A stretch of DNA of 15,622 nt from Saprospirales bacterium. GTDB lineage: Bacteria > Bacteroidota > Bacteroidia > Chitinophagales > Saprospiraceae. The notes beneath the pieces were generated by a model, which had not been told where the DNA came from, did no database searches, and worked only from the letters and a program-made list of their open reading frames with translations. The stretch covers positions 1-15,622 of the forward strand of contig DLXL01000407.1 in the NCBI GenBank assembly GCA_003448025.1, in the 5' to 3' direction. This document shows positions 6,614 through 13,045 of the stretch, piece after piece (position 1 is the first letter of the stretch; the number at the start of each line of letters is the position of its first letter). A program made the position numbers and the translations under genes.

Positions 6614-8350
6614 ATGAAAATGATGAAAATTAAACTGATTTTATTCATATCGTTTTTGGGTGCCTCCTGCTTGAGGGCACAAAAAGAAGATAACGTTTGG
6701 GTATTTGGATATAGATATAGTTTCTTACCATTGGCCAACGGGATCTATTTTAAGTTTGGGGATTCACTTAATATTCTCTACGGATCCAAACCAATGTCTA
6801 CGGATAATTCAAATGCATCTATTTGCGACTCTAATGGAGTTTTACAATTTATTTCAAATGGCTGCTATATTGAAACTGGTAATGGAGAATACGTTAACAA
6901 TAGTTCTGGATTGAATCCTGGATGGCTTTATAACGAAGAGTGTATAGATGATAGTCTGGGTTATCCCAACTTGCAAAGCATGGTATTTTTACCCAGTTCA
7001 GGCGACCCAAATTTGTATTATTTATTTCATATTCCTTTAAAGGTAGTATTTCAACCAACATTAGACGCATATAATAATGCCCTTTTGTACACCATCGTTG
7101 AAACAGCTGGCAATGGAGCCGTCCTGGAAAAAAATATGGTAGTTGTTTCAGATACGTTACATCCGGATGGATTGGCATCTGTACGGCACGCCAATGGTCG
7201 GGATTGGTGGATTATAGTAGCCAAATACAGAAGCAATAAATATTATACGGTGCTTTTAACACCGGATGGTATTTCGGTCAAAGAACAAAACATTGGCGAA
7301 TCTGCTATGGCTAACGCCGGCGGTGAAATCGTTTTTTCCCCGGACGGCACAAAAATGGCACGTTTTAATTGCAAGGACGATCTACGGATTTTCGATTTTG
7401 ATCGTTGTACGGGCGTCCTTTCCAAACCTGTTTATATACCCATTCAGGACAATGCCGATAATGAGATTTTTGCCGGTTTGGCTTTTTCTGCAGACGGGCA
7501 TTACCTGTATGCCGCAGAAATAAAACGGATGCTTCAGTTTGACATGTGGGCTCCGGATATTGCGTCAAGTATGGTGATTGTAGCGGAGCGTGATTTAAAT
7601 ACCACCTGCAACCTGGGCAAAGCCATCGGTTACTTGGAATTAGGCCCGGATGGCATGATCTATTGCCGGCCATTAAACGGACAAAGCTGCATGCACCGCA
7701 TGAAACATCCCGAGCGGGCGGGCGCCGCAGCTGAATTTGTGCAGTATTACTACGAGTTTGATTTTTCTTACAAAAACCTCCCCCACTTCCCAAATTTCCG
7801 TCTTGGCCCTGTAGACGGCTCTCCCTGCGACACGCTGGGTCTGGACAACCATCCGCTGGCCGGCTGGCGGTATGACAAAACGGAGGGGCTTTCGGTAGAT
7901 TTTACTTCGGTATCCTGGTACGAGCCTGATACCTGGTGGTGGGATTTCGGAGATGGTGCGCAGAGCAACGAGCGCAACCCTACCCACACCTTTCCTGCGC
8001 CAGGCGCTTATGAGGTATGCCTCAGCGTAAGCAACGAATACGGCACAGACACCAAGTGCAAATGGGTGTGGCTGAATACGAGTGGTATCAAGCCCCTCTC
8101 CTCTGGAGAGGGGTTGGGGGTGAGGCTTTTTCCCAACCCCAGCACCGGCCAAATCTTCTGGACCGGATTGGAAGACCAACCTGTTACCATTCTCGTGTAT
8201 AACCAATTAGGTCAAAAGATGGCTCACTACCATACTGCCGAAAATAGCATTGACTTAAGTGCTTTGACAGATGGTATGTACCACATCCAAATCGTTTCTT
8301 CAGCGCAAATACTGCTTTTAAGCAGGAGCATCATGATAAATAGAGATTAA
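6614..8350 (+). CDS. T9SS-exported beta-propeller-like/PKD protein, paralog 1
   Basis: A 578-aa protein using the ATG at 6614; the ATG at 6587 falls inside the preceding hairpin and would mask the signal peptide. The signal peptide covers residues 1-23 (LILFISFLGAS, cleavage near RAQ-K). Residues 24-400 look like a WD40/PD40-type propeller, with blades such as GGEIVFSPDGTKMARFN (236-252), LAFSADGHYLYAA (289-301) and LELGPDGMIY (341-350). A PKD domain (about 406-487) carries the hallmark WWWDFGDG (441-448) and HTFPAPGAYEVCLSVSN (458-474). Residues 492-503 are encoded by a palindromic DNA repeat. The sorting domain is 504-578 (VRLFPNPSTGQIFW ... LTDGMYHIQI). It is likely surface-attached or secreted; the ligand is unknown. 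Paralog 2 follows after 63 bp. The two are about 78% identical over residues 196-326 by eye, much less before that, and identical over most of the PKD domain. Confidence 0.85.
   Translation: MKMMKIKLILFISFLGASCLRAQKEDNVWVFGYRYSFLPLANGIYFKFGDSLNILYGSKPMSTDNSNASICDSNGVLQFISNGCYIETGNGEYVNNSSGLNPGWLYNEECIDDSLGYPNLQSMVFLPSSGDPNLYYLFHIPLKVVFQPTLDAYNNALLYTIVETAGNGAVLEKNMVVVSDTLHPDGLASVRHANGRDWWIIVAKYRSNKYYTVLLTPDGISVKEQNIGESAMANAGGEIVFSPDGTKMARFNCKDDLRIFDFDRCTGVLSKPVYIPIQDNADNEIFAGLAFSADGHYLYAAEIKRMLQFDMWAPDIASSMVIVAERDLNTTCNLGKAIGYLELGPDGMIYCRPLNGQSCMHRMKHPERAGAAAEFVQYYYEFDFSYKNLPHFPNFRLGPVDGSPCDTLGLDNHPLAGWRYDKTEGLSVDFTSVSWYEPDTWWWDFGDGAQSNERNPTHTFPAPGAYEVCLSVSNEYGTDTKCKWVWLNTSGIKPLSSGEGLGVRLFPNPSTGQIFWTGLEDQPVTILVYNQLGQKMAHYHTAENSIDLSALTDGMYHIQIVSSAQILLLSRSIMINRD
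7774..8162 (+). repeat. Long direct repeat, copy 1 (PKD/linker gene-conversion tract)
   Basis: Aligns without gaps to 9541-9929 at an offset of 1767 bp. The first 67 bp have 6 mismatches. Positions 7841-8097 (257 bp) are identical to 9608-9864. The last 65 bp have two mismatches (8098 and 8114). Outside this block the two paralogs differ at many positions, including synonymous ones. Confidence 0.9.
8093..8113 (+). repeat. Palindromic repeat inside coding sequence, copy 1
   Basis: CCCCTCTCC (8093-8101), loop TCT, GGAGAGGGG (8105-8113): a perfect 9-bp stem, followed by a GT-rich arm to about 8126 (TTGGGGGTGAGGC). It is translated in frame as PLSSGEGLGVR, in the linker between the PKD and sorting domains. 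From memory, sequences of this kind are common intergenic repeats in bacterial genomes and give spurious peptides such as NPSPEERG on the other strand. Both this copy and copy 2 also encode that peptide on the minus strand. Confidence 0.7.
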
Positions 8351-8365
8351 TCTTCCAACACATTT

Positions 8366-8397
8366 TGCCGCTGTGCAGCACAGGCTACACAGCGGCA
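8366..8397 (+). terminator. Intercistronic hairpin before the second propeller-PKD gene
   Basis: TGCCGCTGTG (8366-8375) pairs perfectly with CACAGCGGCA (8388-8397) across a 12-nt loop. It begins 16 nt after the stop of paralog 1 and ends 16 nt before the ATG of paralog 2. The stretch after it is pyrimidine-rich (TCCTCCCTTTTC) but is not a clean U-tract. It could be a weak terminator or attenuator, or a transcript processing or stability hairpin. Confidence 0.65.
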
Positions 8398-8413
8398 TCC
8401 TCCCTTTTCAGTC

Positions 8414-10114
8414 ATGAAACTAATTAGCATCTTACTGCTTCATTTTATCCTGTTTGTACAATATGCCAACGCTCAGAAACAAGATAATGTGTGGCTCTTT
8501 GGGTATCGTTTTGATGAGGATTCGCTTTCCAACGGTATCATTTTTCAATTTGACGATTCTCTCAAGATTACTTACGAGCCAAGGCCCATGGATTTTGCAA
8601 CCACGTCGGCTTGTATTTCTGATTCGAGTGGTAATTTGTTGTTGTACAGCAACGGATGCTATATTGCCAATTCGGCAGATATGGAAGTGGAAGGTAGCTC
8701 GGGGCTAAATCCTGGAATATTGTACAACTTGTTTTGTGCAGATGATGTCGGATATAACATTCCAACTGGAATGATATCCCTTCCTGATCCAGGAGAAAGT
8801 ACAATGATACATTTTTTTCATTATCCTTCAGTTACTACAGCATTCAAGAACCTTTTGCATACGCAAGTGGATATTTCCTCGAATAATGGCCTCGCTCAAG
8901 TACTGTTTAAAAATCAACCCATCATTTTAGATACTATTCATCCCGATGGTATGCACTCAGTTAAACATGCTAATGGACGAGACTGGTGGATAATAACAGC
9001 GAAACAATATAGTAATAGATACTATACGCTTCTTCTGTCGCCTGATGGGATCTTTCAACAAGAACAATCAATTGGAACTCTGGCAATGAGTGGCGCCGGA
9101 GGCCAGATGGTCTTTTCGCCTGATGGAAGTAAAATAGCACGCTTCAACGCCAAAGACGACCTTCGTATCTTTGACTTTGATCGTTGTACAGGTACACTAT
9201 CTAATCCAATCTTTATCCCCATTCAAGATAATGCAGACAATGAGAATTTTGCCGGACTTGCCTGGTCGGCAGACGGACACTATCTGTACGCAGCCGAGAT
9301 TAAGCGTATCCTTCAGTTTGATATGTGGGCCTCGGACATCGCTGCATCCATGACCATTGTGGCAGAAAGGCCCCCCTCTCCTTCTCCCAACCTAGGCTAT
9401 CTCGAACTTGGCCCGGATGGTTATATTTATGGCAGACCTTTGGGAGGAGATTGGCGGTTTCATCGCATTAAACACCCTGAAAGAGGAGGGTTTGACTCTG
9501 AAGTTCAACAAAGTTATTATTTTCTGGATTTTCCTCATGGAAACCTCCCCCACTTCCCCAATTTCCGTCTCGGCCCTGTAGACGGCTCTGCCTGTGATAC
9601 GCTGGGCCTGGACAACCATCCGCTGGCCGGCTGGCGGTATGACAAAACGGAGGGGCTTTCGGTAGATTTTACTTCGGTATCCTGGTACGAGCCTGATACC
9701 TGGTGGTGGGATTTCGGAGATGGTGCGCAGAGCAACGAGCGCAACCCTACCCACACCTTTCCTGCGCCAGGCGCTTATGAGGTATGCCTCAGCGTAAGCA
9801 ACGAATACGGCACAGACACCAAGTGCAAATGGGTGTGGCTGAATACGAGTGGTATCAAGCCCCTTTCCTCTGGAGAGGGGCTGGGGGTGAGGCTTTTTCC
9901 CAACCCCAGCACCGGCCAAATCTTCTGGATGGGTCTGGAAGGAGAAGCTGTTACCTTACAGGTGTTCAATGCACTTGGTCAGCAAGTGGCTGAGCGCAAC
10001 TCCACTGAAAACGGGGTTGATTTGAGTCATTTGCCATCAGGCGTTTATCATATCAAATTCCTGACCTCGGATAACACCATACGCTTGAACAAAAGCGTGG
10101 TAATTGAAAAATAG
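8414..10114 (+). CDS. T9SS-exported beta-propeller-like/PKD protein, paralog 2
   Basis: A 566-aa tandem paralog of the gene at 6614. The signal peptide is residues 1-20 (SILLLHFILFVQYANA-Q). Propeller-like blades include GGQMVFSPDGSKIARFN (229-245), LAWSADGHYLYAA (282-294) and LELGPDGYIYG (330-340). The PKD domain is about 395-476 (WWWDFGDG, 430-437). The repeat-derived linker IKPLSSGEGLGVR is 481-493, and the sorting domain is 492-566 (RLFPNPSTGQIFW ... LPSGVYHIKFL). The sorting domains of the two paralogs differ well beyond their first 17 residues, although the DNA just upstream is nearly identical. In place of paralog 1's DLNTTCNLGKAIGYL, this protein has PPSPSPNLGYL (320-330), a shorter proline-rich loop. 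It is the last gene of the plus-strand cargo run and converges on the TPR membrane gene. Confidence 0.85.
   Translation: MKLISILLLHFILFVQYANAQKQDNVWLFGYRFDEDSLSNGIIFQFDDSLKITYEPRPMDFATTSACISDSSGNLLLYSNGCYIANSADMEVEGSSGLNPGILYNLFCADDVGYNIPTGMISLPDPGESTMIHFFHYPSVTTAFKNLLHTQVDISSNNGLAQVLFKNQPIILDTIHPDGMHSVKHANGRDWWIITAKQYSNRYYTLLLSPDGIFQQEQSIGTLAMSGAGGQMVFSPDGSKIARFNAKDDLRIFDFDRCTGTLSNPIFIPIQDNADNENFAGLAWSADGHYLYAAEIKRILQFDMWASDIAASMTIVAERPPSPSPNLGYLELGPDGYIYGRPLGGDWRFHRIKHPERGGFDSEVQQSYYFLDFPHGNLPHFPNFRLGPVDGSACDTLGLDNHPLAGWRYDKTEGLSVDFTSVSWYEPDTWWWDFGDGAQSNERNPTHTFPAPGAYEVCLSVSNEYGTDTKCKWVWLNTSGIKPLSSGEGLGVRLFPNPSTGQIFWMGLEGEAVTLQVFNALGQQVAERNSTENGVDLSHLPSGVYHIKFLTSDNTIRLNKSVVIEK
9541..9929 (+). 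repeat. Long direct repeat, copy 2 (PKD/linker gene-conversion tract)
   Basis: The second copy of the block at 7774-8162. The perfectly identical core is 9608-9864. The 3' boundary of high identity is 9929, just inside the start of the sorting domain (codons for QIFW), after which the paralogs diverge sharply. Confidence 0.9.
9860..9880 (+). repeat. Palindromic repeat inside coding sequence, copy 2
   Basis: CCCCTTTCC (9860-9868), loop TCT, GGAGAGGGG (9872-9880). It is the same element as at 8093-8113, with one base change in the left arm (T at 9865, giving a G-U pair in RNA) and one directly after the right arm (C at 9881). Both changes are synonymous in the reading frame, so PLSSGEGLGVR is unchanged. 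Confidence 0.7.
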
Positions 10115-10163
10115 TCAACACTTTCAGAATCCTTGTGTTCCAATTACCGTCCACCATCATCCC
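10115..10163. other. Convergent intergenic spacer
   Basis: A 49-bp gap between two convergent genes. It holds only a weak AACAC/GTGTT inverted repeat (about 10117-10139) and a degenerate ACCGTCC ACCATCA stretch that faintly resembles the heptanucleotide tracts. No convincing bidirectional terminator is visible. Confidence 0.35.
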
Positions 10164-12194
10164 TTACTGCCCGCCCAACAGCTGCTGGTCCATGGCTTCC
10201 AGTTTTTGGCCCATTTGCTGTGCTTTCTGGTAGTCTTGCCGGGCGCCGGCAATGTTGCCGCCCTGGGCCTTGGCACGGGCGCGTTCCAGATACGCAACGC
10301 CCAATTTAGGGTTGATTTGGATGGCACGATCGAGCGCCTTTACAGATTCATCATTGCGTTTCATCACACGCTGCACCATGCCGCTTTCATACCAGAAGTT
10401 GGCATTCATGGGGTCGTATTTCAGGTATTCCTGATAGTCGGCTAAAGCTTTTTCGAACTGTCCGGAATTCAGATATGCAATAGAGCGGTTGGCATAGGCA
10501 TTTTTGTTGGTCGGATCCAGCTTGATGGCCTCCGAAATGTCGTCAATGCTTTTTTGCAACATCCCCAGCATACCATAAGCAGCGCCACGGTTGCTGTAGG
10601 ATTCGCTGGTAGCTTTATCGGTCAGGTTTGTTTTGGCCAGCGATTCGGTATAGTCCTTCACCGCTTTATCCAGCAAAGACTTTTCCTGCCCCTTGTATTT
10701 GCCGGATGCGGCCATGTCGAAGTAGGTTTTACCCCGGCTGTTCAGGATTTCCCGATTGTTGGGTTCCATCTCTACGGCTTTGTTGTAATCCTTCAAAGCG
10801 CCTTCAAAATCGCCTTTTACATTGCGCAGGAACTGGCCGCGGTTCCAGTAGGGTAGGGAACTGCGCTCTTTTTTGCCCTCATCCATGCTCATTACATGGC
10901 TCCAAAGGCTGTATCCATCTGCCCAAATGCCGATTTGCTTGATGGTCCAGGCGCCATAAATCAAACCCACTATGCCCAGGATGGTCAGCACTTTGTTGCG
11001 CGACGCTTCCTGCTGTGCATACTGATCGGCGTAATAGGCTACAATGGCAAACAGCCCAAAATAGGCCACATAGGTGAAACGATCCGCCAAAAAGCCTTGT
11101 CCTGCAGCAAAAATCTGCAACAGAAACATCACATTGAAAAAGAAGAAAGCCACCCCGAAAACCCAGGTGCGCAGACCCTTTTTCCAGGCCCATATAAAGG
11201 CCGCTACCGCCGCAAAAAAGGCTATTGGCGAGGCATAAACCGTCCAGGGCAGGTTTTTAGGATACGGATACAGGGGCGACATTGGCCAGGGCAACACGGA
11301 CTTATAGATGTAGGTGCTGAAGGAATAGGCGCCTATGCACAAACGGTCGAGGAAATTGAAATTGGTAATGGAATCGTCGGTGGAGCCCTGTACCCGCAGG
11401 GTGTGCACGTTGATCAAACCAAAAACCAGGGAAAGCACCCAGAATGGCGCTTTTTCCAGGATCAGCTTGAAGTTCAATGGCCTGCGGAACCAAAAATCCA
11501 GCGCCAGCATGGAAAGCGGCAGGGTAACGGCCTGTACTTTGGAGAAACAGGAAAGCAGCGCCAGTACCAGCATAATGGCGTAGGTTCCCACGCGGTTTTC
11601 CTGTTTTTCGCCCTGTTTCAGCCATTTGATGTAATATACCAGTGCCGCAAAAAAGAATACGGCAAACAAAACGTCTTTGCGCTCCGTGGCCCAGGCTACG
11701 GATTCTACGCGCATTGGGTGAATACCAAACAACAATCCGCCCGCAAAAACACCCCAGCGCCCGATACCCATCCCCCAAAGGAGTTTCATTACAAAAAACA
11801 CCGTCAGCAGGTGCAGGAGAAGATTGGTGGTGTGTACCAGGGTCGGATTCCATTCGCCACCGCTGATGGCTTTTTCCATAGCAAAAGTCAGGATAGGCAG
11901 CGGGTTGTAGTTGCCAATCACATTGCCTTTTTCCAGATCGAAAATATTGGCAATGGTGGTGCCCCAGGGCTGGCCCTTGCCCACTCCTTCCAGGTTCTCG
12001 TTTTCGTAAATATTCTTGGGATCATCCCAGTTGACAAAGCCATTGCGCAGACTTGGCAAATAGCAGGCGGCAGTTATAGCCAGCACAATCATGCCCAGGG
12101 TAAACCAATTGGACTGGTCGGAGGTGGCAGATGATTTGGTGGTGCCGGTAGCTGTGGACTTCTTGGTAGCTGCGGGAGCGGGCTTTTTTGCCAT
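10164..12194 (-). CDS. Multi-pass membrane protein with C-terminal TPR repeats (TMTC/GT-C-like)
   Basis: A 676-aa protein from the ATG at 12194; a TTG at 12224 in the same frame would add 10 residues but lies in the predicted leader. A Lys/Thr/Ala-rich cytoplasmic N-tail (1-27) precedes about ten to twelve TM helices between 31 and 420. The first loop has NGFVNWDDPKNIYENENL (51-68), an acidic-pair loop typical of GT-C enzymes and of eukaryotic TMTC O-mannosyltransferases. A second loop has GIHPMRVESVAWATERKDVLF (157-177), again TMTC-like. FLADRFTYVAYFGLF lies at 368-382. Residues 446-660 contain at least five TPR units (for example AYANRSIAYLNSGQFEKALADY). By analogy it may transfer sugar from a lipid-linked donor to exported proteins; that is inference. 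It is downstream of hemD with a 63-bp gap and probably has its own promoter. TM count is by eye. Confidence 0.8.
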   Translation of the reverse strand: MAKKPAPAATKKSTATGTTKSSATSDQSNWFTLGMIVLAITAACYLPSLRNGFVNWDDPKNIYENENLEGVGKGQPWGTTIANIFDLEKGNVIGNYNPLPILTFAMEKAISGGEWNPTLVHTTNLLLHLLTVFFVMKLLWGMGIGRWGVFAGGLLFGIHPMRVESVAWATERKDVLFAVFFFAALVYYIKWLKQGEKQENRVGTYAIMLVLALLSCFSKVQAVTLPLSMLALDFWFRRPLNFKLILEKAPFWVLSLVFGLINVHTLRVQGSTDDSITNFNFLDRLCIGAYSFSTYIYKSVLPWPMSPLYPYPKNLPWTVYASPIAFFAAVAAFIWAWKKGLRTWVFGVAFFFFNVMFLLQIFAAGQGFLADRFTYVAYFGLFAIVAYYADQYAQQEASRNKVLTILGIVGLIYGAWTIKQIGIWADGYSLWSHVMSMDEGKKERSSLPYWNRGQFLRNVKGDFEGALKDYNKAVEMEPNNREILNSRGKTYFDMAASGKYKGQEKSLLDKAVKDYTESLAKTNLTDKATSESYSNRGAAYGMLGMLQKSIDDISEAIKLDPTNKNAYANRSIAYLNSGQFEKALADYQEYLKYDPMNANFWYESGMVQRVMKRNDESVKALDRAIQINPKLGVAYLERARAKAQGGNIAGARQDYQKAQQMGQKLEAMDQQLLGGQ

Positions 12195-12244
12195 TTTGCT
12201 GGATTGTTTCTTTTGTGATGACAATGATTTTGGGAAACAACGCG

Positions 12245-12252
12245 CAAAAGTA
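12245..12252 (-). promoter_or_regulatory. -7 promoter element for the TPR membrane gene
   Basis: On the minus strand TACTTTTG matches the Bacteroidota -7 consensus TAnnTTTG exactly, followed by CGCG. The expected start of transcription is near 12238, about 44 nt before the ATG at 12194. That supports the ATG over the TTG at 12224. No good -33 TTG lies at the usual distance, so confidence is moderate. It overlaps the hemD-TPR gene gap. Confidence 0.45.
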
Positions 12253-12257
12253 GCAAA

Positions 12258-12953
12258 TCAATTGCTAATCGTGCCCAGTGTAAGCACCGCTTCTGCAAGG
12301 CCGCGTTCGGTGGGTTCGGCGGCAATGGCAGTTTCGGAAATGCCCATTTGCTGCAGCATCCGGTCGGTGGTTCCGCCAATGGCTGCCACACGCTGACCGG
12401 GCAGCAGGGCGTGGCGTTTGAAATAAGATTCGGCATTCAGCGGACTGGTAAATGCCAGCACATCTTCGGTGCGGGGCATGGGATCGTTCAGTGGCTGATT
12501 GTCGTAAATTTCAAAATGGATGCAGGAAAAATCGGATTGCAGGAGGTTCATCACACTTTGTCGGGAGCGCCTGGCCGCTGGAAATACCACTGTCCCAATG
12601 CTGCGTTGAAGCCTGGCGCAATGTCTGCGGAACAATTGCGCAGAGCCTTTAGGTTCTCCGGTGCCGATGAAATCAAGCTTTCCGGTGAAACTTTCCAACA
12701 CCCTGCCTGTGGATGGCCCGAGTGCTGCCCATTGCGCTTTGGGTACTTCCATGTGTCGCTTCTGCAGATTTTGAAAGAAAAAACGCACAGCATTCTGACT
12801 GGAAAAAAACAGCCACTCCGCTTCGGGGATTTGTTCAAAGGGTATTGGCGACAATACCACAAAGGATTGTCCGAAAACTTTCCAGCCATGGGCTCGCAGC
12901 ACACTTCGAAACTCAGAATCCGGTAATAATGCCCTGGAGATAAAAGCAGTCAT
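12258..12953 (-). CDS. hemD: Uroporphyrinogen-III synthase
   Basis: A 231-aa cytoplasmic enzyme that closes and inverts ring D of hydroxymethylbilane to give uroporphyrinogen III, the branch point to heme, siroheme and cobalamin. The family is poorly conserved, but the two-domain pattern is clear: WLFFSSQNAVRFFFQNL (47-63, the usual '..fTS.naV..ff'), AALGPSTGRVLE (76-87), VVFPAARRSR (122-131), the second-domain EIYDNQPL (148-155), VLAFTSPLNAESYF (165-178), VAAIGGTTDRMLQQMG (189-204) and EPTERGLAEAV (213-223). Length is close to the family's usual 240-260. The ATG at 12953 begins directly with the first strand. It stands alone among T9SS cargo with no other heme gene nearby. A -7-like TATCTTCG (12958-12965, one base off consensus) lies only 4 nt upstream of the ATG, so a very short leader is possible. 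Confidence 0.85.
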   Translation of the reverse strand: MTAFISRALLPDSEFRSVLRAHGWKVFGQSFVVLSPIPFEQIPEAEWLFFSSQNAVRFFFQNLQKRHMEVPKAQWAALGPSTGRVLESFTGKLDFIGTGEPKGSAQLFRRHCARLQRSIGTVVFPAARRSRQSVMNLLQSDFSCIHFEIYDNQPLNDPMPRTEDVLAFTSPLNAESYFKRHALLPGQRVAAIGGTTDRMLQQMGISETAIAAEPTERGLAEAVLTLGTISN

Positions 12954-12975
12954 GGGGCGAAGATAGGAGGTTTGG

Positions 12976-13019
12976 AACGATGAACGAGGAACGATGGCAC
13001 GATGGACGATGGAACGATT
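12976..13019 (+). repeat. Heptanucleotide direct-repeat tract
   Basis: Six imperfect units on the plus strand: AACGATG, AACGAGG, AACGATGG, CACGATGG, ACGATGG, AACGATT. The core ACGATG is shared with the minus-strand reading of the tract at 1-28. It lies in the 92-bp gap between the 3' end of the 515-aa cargo gene and the start of hemD, 22 bp upstream of the hemD ATG, so it could affect hemD expression. Confidence 0.75.
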
Positions 13020-13045
13020 TTTTGAAGAATGCCCTCATCTATGCT

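Noticed and set aside
7673..8206. Minus-strand frames (and the matching ones at 9392-9919) that are nearly identical between the two paralogs
   Set aside because: Their similarity simply mirrors the gene-conversion block on the coding strand. The peptide NPSPEERG is the reverse reading of the palindromic repeat, not a protein.
9370..9400. C-rich stretch encoding PPSPSPNLGYL in paralog 2 as another copy of the palindromic repeat
   Set aside because: It shares only a short CCCTCTCC string, lacks the second arm of the palindrome, and is better explained as an ordinary proline-rich loop.
3279..10114. The plus-strand cargo run as a secretion, toxin or defence system
   Set aside because: All three proteins are predicted T9SS substrates with adhesion-type or propeller domains. 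No nuclease, toxin, immunity protein or secretion component is visible, so a system-level claim is not supported.
10896..12134. Open plus-strand frame of 412 codons
   Set aside because: It lies fully antisense to the well-supported TPR membrane gene and its translation has no recognisable motif, signal or domain. It is a shadow of the GC-biased codons on the other strand.
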